Assembly (NCBI GenBank): GCA_036339375.1
Contig: JAYZBC010000065.1
Span: 1-38,607 of the forward strand
Length of the DNA stretch: 38,607 bases
Reading direction: 5' to 3'
Origin: JAYZBC01 sp036339375
GTDB lineage: Bacteria > Pseudomonadota > Alphaproteobacteria > MPNO01 > UBA2964
How positions within the stretch are numbered: the stretch's first letter is position 1; each line of letters begins with the position of its first letter. Both the position numbers and the translations under genes were made by a program. This document shows positions 8,118 to 17,163 of this stretch, in pieces. The notes beneath the pieces were generated by a model. It was not told where the DNA came from, did no database searches, and worked only from the letters and a program-made list of their open reading frames with translations.

Positions 8118-9041
8118 CTAATTATTTATTGTGGCCGCAACATCTGACGCAAAATCATTAGAGTTTTTTTCTAAACCTTCTCCCAAAGAAAACCTTTGGA
8201 AACCCGAAATTTTCAATGGCGCCCCACACTCAAATTCTGCTTTTTCAACAGCCTTAAAAATTTTGGTTTCATTATCAATCACAGAAATTTGTTCCAGTAA
8301 AACAAACTCGGAAAAAAATTTTCCGATACGTCCTTCTACCATTTTCTCTATAATTTTTTCAGGCTTACCAGAAATTTTCGCCTGCTCCATTAAAATCATT
8401 TTTTCGCGTTCAAGTTCATTCTCTGGAACCTCCTTAATCGAACCCCATCGAGGAGAAGTGGCAGCAATGTGCATTGCAATTTGTCTCCCGAACATTTCAA
8501 GAGCAGCCTTTTCTCCTTCCGATTCAATAGCAACAAGAACGCCAATTTTTCCTAACCCTGGAGCTATTGAATTATGTATATAGCTACAAATAATTCCTTT
8601 TTTAATTTTTAAAAATTCAACCCTTCTAATTTTAATGTTTTCCCCAATTTTTGCTATTAAGGTATTGATTGTATCGCTTACAGTTTCTCCGTTATCCATT
8701 AGACTTGTAAGGAGATCAGCTGAATTAGCACCGGAGGTGAGAGCTAAACAAGCAACTTCGTTTACAAATTCCTTAAATTCATCATTTCGAGCTACGAAGT
8801 CAGTTTCAGCGTTAATTTCAATCACAACCCCCGACGACTCTGAAACCTTTACAGCAACCAAACCTTCTGCCGCAATTCGATTAGCTTTTTTGGCGGCTGC
8901 TGCTAATCCGGAGCTGCGAAGCCAATCAATAGCCCCCTCTAAATCACCCGCACTTTTTACTAACGCTTTTTTACAATTCATCATTCCTGCGCCGGTTTTT
9001 TCTCGTAACTCTTTGACTAATGATACGGATATCTCGTTCAT
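8118..9041 (-). CDS. tsf: Translation elongation factor EF-Ts
   Basis: 307 aa. The N-terminal UBA-like module contains LVKELREKTGAGMMNCKKAL; the core motif TDFVARN is at residues 80-86, equivalent to the segment that inserts into EF-Tu to displace Mg-GDP. Two subdomains and a coiled-coil region follow (for example MHIAATSPRW, and later EFVLLEQ). EF-Ts is the nucleotide exchange factor of EF-Tu. It follows rpsB by 56 bp, a gap that holds a small hairpin. Length is normal for the family. Confidence 0.97.
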   Translation of the reverse strand: MNEISVSLVKELREKTGAGMMNCKKALVKSAGDLEGAIDWLRSSGLAAAAKKANRIAAEGLVAVKVSESSGVVIEINAETDFVARNDEFKEFVNEVACLALTSGANSADLLTSLMDNGETVSDTINTLIAKIGENIKIRRVEFLKIKKGIICSYIHNSIAPGLGKIGVLVAIESEGEKAALEMFGRQIAMHIAATSPRWGSIKEVPENELEREKMILMEQAKISGKPEKIIEKMVEGRIGKFFSEFVLLEQISVIDNETKIFKAVEKAEFECGAPLKISGFQRFSLGEGLEKNSNDFASDVAATINN

Positions 9042-9060
9042 AACTTTTCCTTTAACAGGT

Positions 9061-9081
9061 GTGTTTTACATAGGTAAACAC
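9061..9081 (-). other. Hairpin in the rpsB-tsf intercistronic gap
   Basis: GTGTTTTAC (9061-9069) can pair with GTAAACAC (9074-9081), eight base pairs with one bulged base and a four-base loop. No run of T follows in the direction of transcription, so it is a poor terminator. It could be an RNA-processing or stability element setting the S2:EF-Ts ratio. Function is inference. Confidence 0.35.
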
Positions 9082-9097
9082 AAAATTTTGGGAGTTT

Positions 9098-9907
9098 TTA
9101 ATTTTCTTCTTTAGAAGATAAAGGTTCCTCTTTCCTTGACGCCGTTTTTTTATCAGTGTCTCCGGATTTTTTTATTTCCACTCCTGGATCCTCACCTACG
9201 TCAGTTCCTGCCGCAATCGCCTCCTGCTGCAGTCCATCGAGTGCAGCATCAGCTATTAAATTACAATAAAGCGCAATTGAACGTATAGCATCATCGTTAC
9301 CAGGGATAGGAAAGTTAATCCCATCCGGTGCACAATTACTATCCAGTATTGCAATCACCGGTATACCTAATTTTTGCGCTTCTTTAATCGCAATTGACTC
9401 TTTATTGGTATCAACGACAAAAAGAATATCGGGCAATCCGCCCATTTCTTTAATTCCCCCCAACGCGCGTTCAAGTTTATCTCTATCTCTTGTACGCATT
9501 AGAAGTTCTTTTTTTGTAAAACCTAAATCCTCTTGGGTGAGCAACTCGTCATAATCTCGCAACCTTTTAATTGACGCAGTAATTGTCCGCCAATTCGTGA
9601 GTGTACCACCCAACCAACGGTGATTTACATAATATTGACCGCAACGTATTGCAGCCTCCGAAATTTGTGAGCTGGCTTGTCTTTTCGTACCAACAAATAA
9701 AACTCGTCCACCTCCTCCAACCACTTCTTTAACTGCCTCCAATGCTTTAAACAACATGGGAACAGTTTGACGGAGATCTAAAATATGTATTCCATTTCGA
9801 ACTCCATAAATAAAGGGCCCCATTTTAGGATTCCAGCGACGGGTATGATGTCCAAAGTGAACACCCGCCTCTAATAATTGACGCATAGAAAAGTTAGGTA
9901 TAGCCAT
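9098..9907 (-). CDS. rpsB: Small-subunit ribosomal protein uS2
   Basis: 269 aa. The N-terminus MAIPNFSMRQLLEAGVHFGH is the alphaproteobacterial S2 signature, followed by WNPKMGPFIYG, HILDLRQTVP, FVGTKRQAS, VNHRWLGGTLTNW and PVIAILDSNCAPD. After the conserved domain (about residue 230) there is a charged tail rich in Lys, Glu, Asp and Ser, longer than the E. coli protein (241 aa) and common in this class. S2 binds late to the 30S head and helps recruit S1. It is the first gene of the leftward operon, with a promoter at 10031-10059 and a structured leader. A GGAG element about 9 bases upstream sets the ATG at 9907. Confidence 0.97.
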   Translation of the reverse strand: MAIPNFSMRQLLEAGVHFGHHTRRWNPKMGPFIYGVRNGIHILDLRQTVPMLFKALEAVKEVVGGGGRVLFVGTKRQASSQISEAAIRCGQYYVNHRWLGGTLTNWRTITASIKRLRDYDELLTQEDLGFTKKELLMRTRDRDKLERALGGIKEMGGLPDILFVVDTNKESIAIKEAQKLGIPVIAILDSNCAPDGINFPIPGNDDAIRSIALYCNLIADAALDGLQQEAIAAGTDVGEDPGVEIKKSGDTDKKTASRKEEPLSSKEEN

Positions 9908-9931
9908 TTTTTTTCTCCGGTTTTGCCTCCG

Positions 9932-10017
9932 CGGTGAAAGTTCAATTAAATTCTTTTAATTAAACACCGGATCCATGGATATTTTGTAATAAAAACCATG
10001 GACATACCGCGTGCGGT
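9932..10017 (-). promoter_or_regulatory. Structured 5' leader of rpsB
   Basis: Three inverted repeats lie between the predicted transcription start (near 10024) and rpsB. ACCGC/GCGGT pair at 10006-10010 and 10013-10017. TCCATGG/CCATGGA pair at 9972-9978 and 9996-10002. A nested stem has outer arms CGGTG (9932-9936) and CACCG (9965-9969) with inner arms AATTAAA/TTTAATT (9944-9950, 9955-9961). rpsB is autoregulated by S2 through its leader in E. coli; that this leader does the same is inference. Confidence 0.4.
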
Positions 10018-10030
10018 TTAAAGTAAGTAT

Positions 10031-10059
10031 TTGATAGCCTGAAGAATTGAGTTTTTCAA
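10031..10059 (-). promoter_or_regulatory. Sigma70-like promoter of the rpsB operon
   Basis: On the minus strand TTGAAA (10054-10059) and TATCAA (10031-10036) are separated by exactly 17 bases. Transcription would start near 10024, giving a leader of about 117 nt before rpsB at 9907. It is the best promoter match in the dnaE-rpsB gap and is placed where the ribosomal operon should begin. Confidence 0.55.
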
Positions 10060-10104
10060 GAGATTTTGTAAAGGATCTTTAAAATTCATAGAGCACCCCC
10101 CGAA

Positions 10105-13100
10105 TTAACCATCATATAATTCTATGATTCCAGGAAGATTTTGAATGTTTTTTCTCATTTCTGAAGAAATTAAATAGGTACCAGGTAACACCAGTTCCAC
10201 TGATCTTTCTTCATTGATTCCCAAAATAAGACGAATTTTTTCATTACCATTCTTTTCCAATGCAAAAGCATCTTTTAATGCGTGAAGGGAATTCTCTTGG
10301 TCTATATAAATCTTTAACCCTTTTTTAGAAAGCCTAGTAACGGTTTCTAGATCCTCAATGGAAACTGCATTTAGTCGGAAATCTTGGCCATCAACACGAA
10401 CTTCACAAGTAACAATTAAAGGTATTCCAGTTTTTAGTAAATCACGTGCCTTTGACAAAATCTCTGAAAAAACTACAACTTCAAAAACCCCACTAGCATT
10501 GGAAAATTCAACGAAGGCATAGCGGTTACCCTTTTCTGAGGTTCTTTCTCTCATACTGATGAAAATCCCTGCTAGTTTTGCTAAACTACCGACTGCTGCT
10601 TGAGTAAGTTGGTCTTGTGATGTTATACCCAGTTCCTCTAGGGCGCTCCCGTAAACATCGAGGGGATGCGCCGATAAATAAAATCCAACTGCATCAAACT
10701 CCTGGTTTAACCTTTCGGCAATCGGCCAATCCTCAACTTCCAATAAAGACCTGTTTGGTTGACTAGAAAAAATACTTGCGGTTGAAAATAAGTTCTCTTG
10801 TTTATTTTCTCTTTCTCTTTCTGCAAAATTTGAAATTGTTAATATTTTTTCAATACCTTCGAATAATTTTTTTCTATTTGAATCAAGACAATCTAAAGCA
10901 CCGGATCTAATTAGATTCTCCATTTGCCTTCTATTAATACCCTTGGCGCCCAAACGTTCTGCTAAATCAAAAATGTCAATAAAGGGTCCATTTTCACTAC
11001 GTTCCTTAACCACTCGTTCCATGGACTGAAGGCCCACATTTTTTATACCACCTAGGGCATACCTAATTACTCCCTTTTCCTTTTTACTCACTGAAGCCTT
11101 CGTAGAAAAAATTGAGTTAGATTCATTGATATTTGGGGGCAATAATTCTATGGAGAGATTGGCAAGTTCCTGTTTAAAAACATTTATTTTGTCTGTATTA
11201 CCCATATCGAGCGTCATTGAGGCAGCAAAAAATTCAACCGGATAATTAGCTTTAAGCCAAGCTGTTTGGTAGGCTATCAAAGCATAGGCAGCAGCGTGTG
11301 ATTTATTAAACCCATATCCTGCAAATTTATCTACTTGATCAAAAATTTGGGCGGCCTTATTTGCTTCTACATTTCGGATCTTAGCACCCTCAATGAAGCT
11401 TTCTCGCTGTGCAGTCATTTCCGATTTAATCTTTTTACCCATAGCTCGACGAAGTAAATCCGCTTTACCCAAACTAAATCCGGATAATAATTTAGCAATT
11501 TCCATTACCTGCTCTTGGTAAATAATAACCCCAAAAGTTTCTGTTAAAATTCCTTCAAGTTTAGGATGGAGATAGTCAGGTTTCTCTCGACCATGTTTAC
11601 AAGCGATATAACGCGGAATATTGTCCATTGGCCCAGGCCTATAAAGAGCAACAAGAGCAATAATATCTTCGAAACAATCTGGTCTAAGTTGAAACAAAAC
11701 ATCACGCATACCTGAACTTTCCAGTTGAAAAACCCCTATGGATTGACCTTTTGCCAACATCTCGTAGGTGCTTTTATCGTCCAAAGGCAACGAATCTATA
11801 TCTATGTCAACTCCTCTTTCATTTAACAACTCAACAGCGCGAGAAATCACTGTTAATGTCTTTAGACCAAGAAAATCAAACTTCACTAAACCTGAGGCTT
11901 CTGCATATTTCATCGAAAATTGGACCGCTGTCATGTTAGAACGCATGTCTCTATAAAGAGGAACAATTTCTACCAAAGATCGATCGCCAATCACTAAGCC
12001 AGCGGCATGCGTCGAAGCGTGTCGGTATAACCCTTCTAACCTCAGCCCAATATCCAACAATTTTTTGACCTGGGGATCTTCATTGCGCAGCCGCCGTAAT
12101 TCAATTTCTGAATCTATCGCTTCCTGGAGACTGGGTGGATGTGCCGGATTAAAGGGTATTAATTTACAAATTTTATCTACATAGCCATAAGGCATACTCA
12201 AAACCCTACCCACATCTCTTAAAACAGCTCGCGCTTGTAATTTTCCAAAAGTAATTATTTGAGCTACACGGTCCTCCCCAAATTTGCCTTGCACATATCG
12301 TATCACTTCATCCCTTCTATCTTGACAAAAATCTATGTCAAAATCAGGCATTGAAACCCTTTCCGGATTCAAAAATCTTTCAAAAATTAGACCGAATTTT
12401 AAGGGATCCAAATTTGTGATTTCTAGTGCCCAAGCTACCACTGAGCCCGCACCTGAACCTCTTCCCGGTCCAACTGGTATCCCCTTCTTTTTAGCCCATT
12501 GAATAAAGTCGGCTACTATTAAAAAATATCCGGAAAAACCCATTTCTATAATTATTTTTAATTCAAAATCTAAACGTTCCCAATATGGTTTTGTTTCAAT
12601 TTCCTTGGATTGAAAATTTTTAAAACGTTTAGTCAAACCATTTTTAGCCTCAATTTTAAGTTGTTCTTCCTCGGTCCTTGTGGAAACCGTTGGGAAAGTT
12701 GGTAAAATGGGGTCTTGCTCCTCAGGCATAAAGGAGCAGCGTTGGGCTATGACAACAGTATTTTGAATTGCTTCCGGAACGTCAGCAAAAGTTTCATTCA
12801 TTTCAACGCTAGTTCTAAATGCATGAAGGGGAGTTACTACACGTCTATCTCTTTCTTCTATTTTTTTACCTTCAGCAATACATAAAAGGGCATCGTGTGC
12901 TTCGTACATTTCAGGGTTCAAAAAATAACAATCATTCGTCGCTACAAGAGGTATATCAGTTTCATAGGCCAGCCGAATTAAATCACCTTCAGTTTCTTTT
13001 TCGATTTGCATTCCATGGCGGGTAAGCTCTATATACAGCCGGCCCGCAAACAACTCAGATAGGCAATCCAACATCCCCTTAGCTTCTTCCTTTTTTTTCT

Positions 13101-13569
13101 CGCTAAGAAGTTTAATCAACGCTCCATCTGGACCACCTGTAAGAGCAATTAAACCTTCTGTTTTTCCGATTAAATCTTCGAAAGTTATATGCGGTTTTTG
13201 AAAAGATGAAGAAGTCAAAAATGAAGAACTAACCAATTTTAAAAGGTTTTTGTAGCCTTTTTCGTCTTGGACAATTAAGACTAAAGTGTCTAAATCTAAC
13301 CCATGTTCATTAGAATGAAACCTAGGAGTAAAAGTTTTGCTTGTCGAACGATCAACCTTTATTTGACATCCAATAATTGGTTGAACTCCCGCATTCTTAG
13401 CAGCAAGCGCAAATTCTAGAGCGCCAAACAGATTTCCTGTGTCGGTAATACCAATTGCAGGCATACATTGTTCCTGACAGGCTTTAATTAAATCGGGTAT
13501 TTTTATGGCACCTTCTGCCAAGGAATAGGCAGTGTGCACCCTCAGATGTACAAAGTTATGCGAGTTCAT
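10105..13569 (-). CDS. dnaE: DNA polymerase III alpha subunit
   Basis: 1154 aa, standard for DnaE1. The PHP domain opens with HLRVHTAYSLAEG (residues 8-20). The polymerase core has GRGSGAGS (369-376), the catalytic motif PDFDIDF (408-414), and LYRPGPMDNIPRY plus YGFNKSHAAAYALIAYQTAW in the fingers. HhH repeats (GINRRQMENLIRSGALD) and an OB fold (AGIFISMRERTSEKGNRYAF) follow. It is the replicative polymerase. PHP metal ligands look partly lost: HLRVH rather than HLHVH, and ITDTGN rather than ITDHGN, as in E. coli, so proofreading probably depends on a separate DnaQ. The gene stands alone between 197-200 bp gaps and is monocistronic or weakly linked. The start ATG has only a weak AAGG immediately upstream. 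Confidence 0.98.
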   Translation of the reverse strand: MNSHNFVHLRVHTAYSLAEGAIKIPDLIKACQEQCMPAIGITDTGNLFGALEFALAAKNAGVQPIIGCQIKVDRSTSKTFTPRFHSNEHGLDLDTLVLIVQDEKGYKNLLKLVSSSFLTSSSFQKPHITFEDLIGKTEGLIALTGGPDGALIKLLSEKKKEEAKGMLDCLSELFAGRLYIELTRHGMQIEKETEGDLIRLAYETDIPLVATNDCYFLNPEMYEAHDALLCIAEGKKIEERDRRVVTPLHAFRTSVEMNETFADVPEAIQNTVVIAQRCSFMPEEQDPILPTFPTVSTRTEEEQLKIEAKNGLTKRFKNFQSKEIETKPYWERLDFELKIIIEMGFSGYFLIVADFIQWAKKKGIPVGPGRGSGAGSVVAWALEITNLDPLKFGLIFERFLNPERVSMPDFDIDFCQDRRDEVIRYVQGKFGEDRVAQIITFGKLQARAVLRDVGRVLSMPYGYVDKICKLIPFNPAHPPSLQEAIDSEIELRRLRNEDPQVKKLLDIGLRLEGLYRHASTHAAGLVIGDRSLVEIVPLYRDMRSNMTAVQFSMKYAEASGLVKFDFLGLKTLTVISRAVELLNERGVDIDIDSLPLDDKSTYEMLAKGQSIGVFQLESSGMRDVLFQLRPDCFEDIIALVALYRPGPMDNIPRYIACKHGREKPDYLHPKLEGILTETFGVIIYQEQVMEIAKLLSGFSLGKADLLRRAMGKKIKSEMTAQRESFIEGAKIRNVEANKAAQIFDQVDKFAGYGFNKSHAAAYALIAYQTAWLKANYPVEFFAASMTLDMGNTDKINVFKQELANLSIELLPPNINESNSIFSTKASVSKKEKGVIRYALGGIKNVGLQSMERVVKERSENGPFIDIFDLAERLGAKGINRRQMENLIRSGALDCLDSNRKKLFEGIEKILTISNFAERERENKQENLFSTASIFSSQPNRSLLEVEDWPIAERLNQEFDAVGFYLSAHPLDVYGSALEELGITSQDQLTQAAVGSLAKLAGIFISMRERTSEKGNRYAFVEFSNASGVFEVVVFSEILSKARDLLKTGIPLIVTCEVRVDGQDFRLNAVSIEDLETVTRLSKKGLKIYIDQENSLHALKDAFALEKNGNEKIRLILGINEERSVELVLPGTYLISSEMRKNIQNLPGIIELYDG

Positions 13570-13664
13570 ACCTTATAGCTTACACACAGATTAAAATAAG
13601 TCATTAGAACAAAACATGAATATAACAATATAAAGGGAATAACATTTTCTCAGCTACCCCATAT

Positions 13665-13673
13665 TGTGGATAA
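13665..13673 (-). promoter_or_regulatory. Consensus DnaA box upstream of dnaE
   Basis: TTATCCACA on the minus strand is a perfect match to the DnaA-box consensus. It lies 96 bases before the dnaE ATG in the 200-bp lolD-dnaE gap and overlaps a weak promoter-like pair (TTGAAT, 17 bases, CAATAT). A single 9-mer can occur by chance in a window of this size, so only its location makes it notable. No other gene is supported in this gap. Confidence 0.4.
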
Positions 13674-13769
13674 TTTATTAAAAATTCAAAAATAACCTTA
13701 TAAAAATTAGGGTAGAACGAATCATTAACATAAAAAACTCTCTCTAGCTCAATTTTTTCAAATACAAAA

Positions 13770-14447
13770 CTAAAGTAACACCCCATTGTTAATAGAAACT
13801 ATACGATCCATTCTTTCTGCCAGACTGTTGTTGTGAGTGGCAATTAACGCTGCCACCCCTGCCTCGCGGACTAATTTTAATAAAACACCAAAAACATCAT
13901 CTGCTGTTTTTTTATCTAAGTTTCCTGTGGGTTCATCCGCAAGTAAAATAGCAGGATAATTTGCTAGGGCTCTAGCTATTGCAACTCTTTGTTGTTCTCC
14001 TCCTGATAAATTACTCGGCCTATGCATCCGTCTTTGAGACAATCCAACTAGTTCTAATAAATCAATTGCTCTTTCTAACGAGAGATTTTTATCCTTTCCT
14101 CCTATAATTTGAGGCAAAATTACATTTTCTTGTGCCGAAAATTCTGGTAGCAAGTGGTGAAATTGGTATATAAAACCGATGGTAGAATGTCTCAGTTTTG
14201 TTCTTTGACTATCGTCTAAACCTTCACAAGATTGATTCCCGATAAACACATCGCCTTTATTAGGCTTTTCTAACAATCCAGCAACATGCAACAAAGTTGA
14301 CTTTCCAATACCAGACGGACCTACTAAAGCAACAATTTCACCTGGATTTAAAGAAAAGCTAACGCCACGCAAAATCTCTAGTTTATTCTCTCCTTGTTTA
14401 AATGAACGGTATATGGAATCCAAACGAAGTATCGTGGATTTATTCAT
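13770..14447 (-). CDS. lolD: Lipoprotein-releasing ABC transporter ATPase LolD
   Basis: 225 aa. Walker A GPSGIGKST at residues 43-51, the Q-loop region GFIYQFHHLLPEF (about 91-103), ABC signature LSGGEQQR at 147-154, Walker B with D-loop ILLADEPTGNLD at 167-178, and the switch histidine in LIATHN. The YQFHHLLPEF segment is the usual LolD form. LolD powers extraction of outer-membrane lipoproteins from the inner membrane to LolA. It overlaps the end of lolC by 8 bp, so the two are co-translated. It is the last gene of the proS-lolC-lolD group. Confidence 0.96.
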   Translation of the reverse strand: MNKSTILRLDSIYRSFKQGENKLEILRGVSFSLNPGEIVALVGPSGIGKSTLLHVAGLLEKPNKGDVFIGNQSCEGLDDSQRTKLRHSTIGFIYQFHHLLPEFSAQENVILPQIIGGKDKNLSLERAIDLLELVGLSQRRMHRPSNLSGGEQQRVAIARALANYPAILLADEPTGNLDKKTADDVFGVLLKLVREAGVAALIATHNNSLAERMDRIVSINNGVLL

Positions 14448-15693
14448 AACGAAGAGCCTCTACTGGCTCTAACCGAGCAGCTCGCCATGACGGATACAGC
14501 GTTGCTAAAAAGGAAAGGGAAAGCGCCAAAATAACAATACTTAATACTTCTAAAGGATCAACTTTTGCTGGTAATTGAGAAAGAAAATAAATTTCAGCAT
14601 TAAATAAATTTGAACCAGAAATCGATTGAAGCCATTGTCTAATAATTTCTATATTTAATGAAAATGCTAAACCTAAAATAACTCCTAACAAAGTCCCAAA
14701 AATACCAACCGACATTCCTGCAAGCAAAAATATTTTCAAAATCATTCCTCTTGTGGCCCCCATCGTTCTCAAGACAGCAATATCTTTGCCCTTATCCTGA
14801 ACCATCATTATTAGCCCTGAAATTATATTAAACGCAGCAACAATAATAATAAGTGTCAGTATTAAAAACATAACATTTCTTTCAACTTGGATGGCATTAA
14901 AAAAACTAGAATTTTTATTTTGCCAATCCAAAATGTTAATAGACCGTTTTGATTTCGCTTTAATAATGGGAGTAACTTGATCAATAAGATTGGGATCAGT
15001 TAGGAGGACTTCTATGCTTGATACATTTCCTTTCCCTATTCGAAAAAATTTCTGGGCTGAAAATAAAGGAATAAACATAAAGCTGCTATCATATTCGTAC
15101 ATCCCAATCTCGAAAATTCCAGAAATCGTAAACCTTCTTGAACGAGGAATTGAACCAAATACGGTTAAACGGCTCTGAGGGGCAACTAAAGTAAAATTAC
15201 TTCCTACCGTTAACCCAAATCTTTCAGCAAAACGCGAGCCTATTAAAACAGAACTATCATTGGAAAAATCAGCTAAGCTTCCAGCAACCAAACTTTTGTT
15301 TATTAACTTGTGATTTTTTATATCTATAGGACGAATTCCCCGAACAACAGCAGCAGCAGCTGACCCTCTGACGCTAGCCATTGCCTGCCCTTCAATTATT
15401 GGGGTTACGCTTTCAATGTTTGGAATTCCTCGAATTTTTTTTGACAATTTGTCAAATTTTTCAATTCCACCATAAACACTGGAAGAAATCATCAAGTGCC
15501 CATTTAGACCTAGAATTCTACTTAATAATTCCGCTCTAAACCCGTTCATAACGGCCATAACTACAATTAAGGTTGCTACGCCTAAAGCAATCCCAGTTAA
15601 AGAAAAACCTGCTATAATTGAAATAAAACTCTCACGCCTTCGTGACCGCAAATATCTAAAGGCCACAATTCGTTCAAAAGGAGAGAAAAGCAT
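14440..15693 (-). CDS. lolC: Lipoprotein-releasing ABC transporter permease (LolC/LolE type)
   Basis: 417 aa with the MacB/FtsX-like layout: an N-terminal helix (about residues 22-50, including GIALGVATLIVVMAVMNGF), a large periplasmic domain, and three C-terminal helices (about 270-300, 320-350, 380-400). The N-terminal FERIVAFRYLRSRRRESFIS is typical. With LolD it releases lipoproteins from the inner membrane. Only one permease gene is seen, so the transporter is probably a homodimeric LolC/E (LolF-like) form, as in many Alphaproteobacteria; that is inference. It lies 7 bp after proS and overlaps lolD. Confidence 0.93.
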   Translation of the reverse strand: MLFSPFERIVAFRYLRSRRRESFISIIAGFSLTGIALGVATLIVVMAVMNGFRAELLSRILGLNGHLMISSSVYGGIEKFDKLSKKIRGIPNIESVTPIIEGQAMASVRGSAAAAVVRGIRPIDIKNHKLINKSLVAGSLADFSNDSSVLIGSRFAERFGLTVGSNFTLVAPQSRLTVFGSIPRSRRFTISGIFEIGMYEYDSSFMFIPLFSAQKFFRIGKGNVSSIEVLLTDPNLIDQVTPIIKAKSKRSINILDWQNKNSSFFNAIQVERNVMFLILTLIIIVAAFNIISGLIMMVQDKGKDIAVLRTMGATRGMILKIFLLAGMSVGIFGTLLGVILGLAFSLNIEIIRQWLQSISGSNLFNAEIYFLSQLPAKVDPLEVLSIVILALSLSFLATLYPSWRAARLEPVEALRYE

Positions 15694-15700
15694 TAATTTT

Positions 15701-17023
15701 TTAATTTTTGGGAGAAAGTTTTTCTATAATAGAATCGATAGACAATTCGTTACGCTCTCCAGTATCGCGTCTTTTTAGTTCTACAACGCCATTTTTCAAA
15801 CCTCGGGGTCCCACCACGATTTGCCAAGGCAACCCGACAAGATCCATGACAGCAAATTTATTTCCTGCTGTTTCATCCCGATCGTCATACAAAACTTCAT
15901 GACCACATTTTTCTAATTTTATAGCTAGGTCTTCACAAGTTTTACAACAATTTTGATCATTGATACGCAAGTTAAGAATTCCACACGAAAAAGGAGAAAC
16001 AGTATCAGGCCAAATAATCCCCGCATGATCGTGACTTGCTTCTATAATCGCTCCGACAAGTCGGGACACACCAATTCCGTAAGATCCCATTTCCGGAATA
16101 ATTGGCTCTTCTTTTGGACCCGCGATAGTCACACCCATCGCTTTTGAGTATTTTTTTCCAAAATAAAATATATGACCAACTTCAATTCCTCTTGCGTGTA
16201 AAAGGCTGCTGCCTAATTCTTTTTCCTTTGCAACTATATGTTTTTCATCCGTTGCGGCATACTCACTTGTCCAACGTTCAACTATTTTTTCCAAGTTATT
16301 TTCGTATGTTAGTTTTTCAGGCAATGGATCAAAATTTAGGTACTTTTTATCACAAAAAACTTCACTCTCACCTGTTTCCGCCAAAATTATAAATTCATGA
16401 CTTAAATTACCACCAATAGGTCCTGTATCCGCCTGCATTGGGATTGCCCTTAGCCCCAGTTTAGCAAATGTACGCAAATAAGACACAAACATCCTATTGT
16501 ACGATTGCCTAGCTTGAATTTTATCTATATCAAAAGAATAAGAATCTTTCATTAAAAATTCTCGGCCTCGCATAACCCCAAAGCGGGGCCGTACCTCGTC
16601 CCTAAATTTCCACTGAATGTGATATAAAATTTTTGGTAAATCTTTGTAACTTCTAAGAGTCTGACGAAAGATATCTGTTATTAATTCCTCATTTGTGGGT
16701 CCATAAAGCATTTCTCTTTGATGACGGTCCAAAATACGTAGCATTTCTTTACCATACCCGTTGTATCGACCGCTTTCCTTCCAAAGCTCTGCTGATTGAA
16801 TTGTCGGCATCAAAATTTCTTGTGCCCCCGCAACATCTTGTTCTTCGCGAACAATCTTTTCCACTTTTTTTAAAACACGAAGACCAAGCGGTAACCAGGA
16901 ATAAATTCCAGCACTCGCCTGCCTAATCATTCCCGCACGCAACATTAGTTTATGAGAAACAATCTGTGCTTCAGCAGGATCCTCTTTTACGGTAGGTAAA
17001 AAATATTGCGAAAGTCGTATCAT
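15701..17023 (-). CDS. proS: Prolyl-tRNA synthetase, short form without editing insertion
   Basis: 440 aa, far shorter than the ~570-aa bacterial type. Class II motifs are present: motif 1 region AGIYSWLPLGLRVLKKVEKI, motif 2 around KFRDEVRPRFGVMRGREFLM and motif 3 around GSYGIGVSRLVGAIIEA. The C-terminal anticodon-binding domain begins near SPFSCGILNL. The YbaK-like INS editing domain between motifs 2 and 3 is missing, as is known for alphaproteobacterial ProRS, which then needs a free-standing ProXp-type deacylase; none is in this window. It charges tRNA-Pro. The ATG at 17023 has no strong Shine-Dalgarno. It is 7 bp before lolC. Confidence 0.97.
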   Translation of the reverse strand: MIRLSQYFLPTVKEDPAEAQIVSHKLMLRAGMIRQASAGIYSWLPLGLRVLKKVEKIVREEQDVAGAQEILMPTIQSAELWKESGRYNGYGKEMLRILDRHQREMLYGPTNEELITDIFRQTLRSYKDLPKILYHIQWKFRDEVRPRFGVMRGREFLMKDSYSFDIDKIQARQSYNRMFVSYLRTFAKLGLRAIPMQADTGPIGGNLSHEFIILAETGESEVFCDKKYLNFDPLPEKLTYENNLEKIVERWTSEYAATDEKHIVAKEKELGSSLLHARGIEVGHIFYFGKKYSKAMGVTIAGPKEEPIIPEMGSYGIGVSRLVGAIIEASHDHAGIIWPDTVSPFSCGILNLRINDQNCCKTCEDLAIKLEKCGHEVLYDDRDETAGNKFAVMDLVGLPWQIVVGPRGLKNGVVELKRRDTGERNELSIDSIIEKLSPKN

Positions 17024-17091
17024 CGGTTTATGTCATCCAAACGTCTCGTAGATATAAGTAAAAAGGTCCTACCCAATTAAAGGGTACACTT

Positions 17092-17120
17092 CTCATAAGA
17101 AGCCAAAATTCGCCAATCAA
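17092..17120 (-). promoter_or_regulatory. Candidate proS promoter with dyad over the -10
   Basis: TTGATT (17115-17120) and TATGAG (17092-17097) are 17 bases apart on the minus strand, each matching four of six consensus bases. The -10 lies within the dyad CTTCT-TATG-AGAAG (17090-17103), a possible operator. A small hairpin TACCC/GGGTA (17070-17074, 17082-17086) is near the predicted transcript start. Moderate to weak support. Confidence 0.3.
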
Positions 17121-17144
17121 CTAAACTTAATTAATGTATCAAAA

Positions 17145-17163
17145 TTTTATCCCTTGGATAAGA
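17145..17163 (-). terminator. Possible terminator behind tag
   Basis: Arms 17145-17152 and 17156-17163 form an eight-base-pair stem (one G-U pair) with a three-base loop, TCTTATCC-AAG-GGATAAAA, followed by TTTTG on the minus strand. It lies 55 bp beyond the tag stop and would end the long nuo-to-tag transcript before proS. The stem has few G-C pairs, so efficiency is doubtful. Confidence 0.35.

Noticed and set aside
13604..13786. 60-codon minus-strand frame between lolD and dnaE
   Set aside because: It overlaps the end of lolD, is Phe/Tyr-rich as expected from A+T-rich noncoding DNA, and has no Shine-Dalgarno or recognisable domain.
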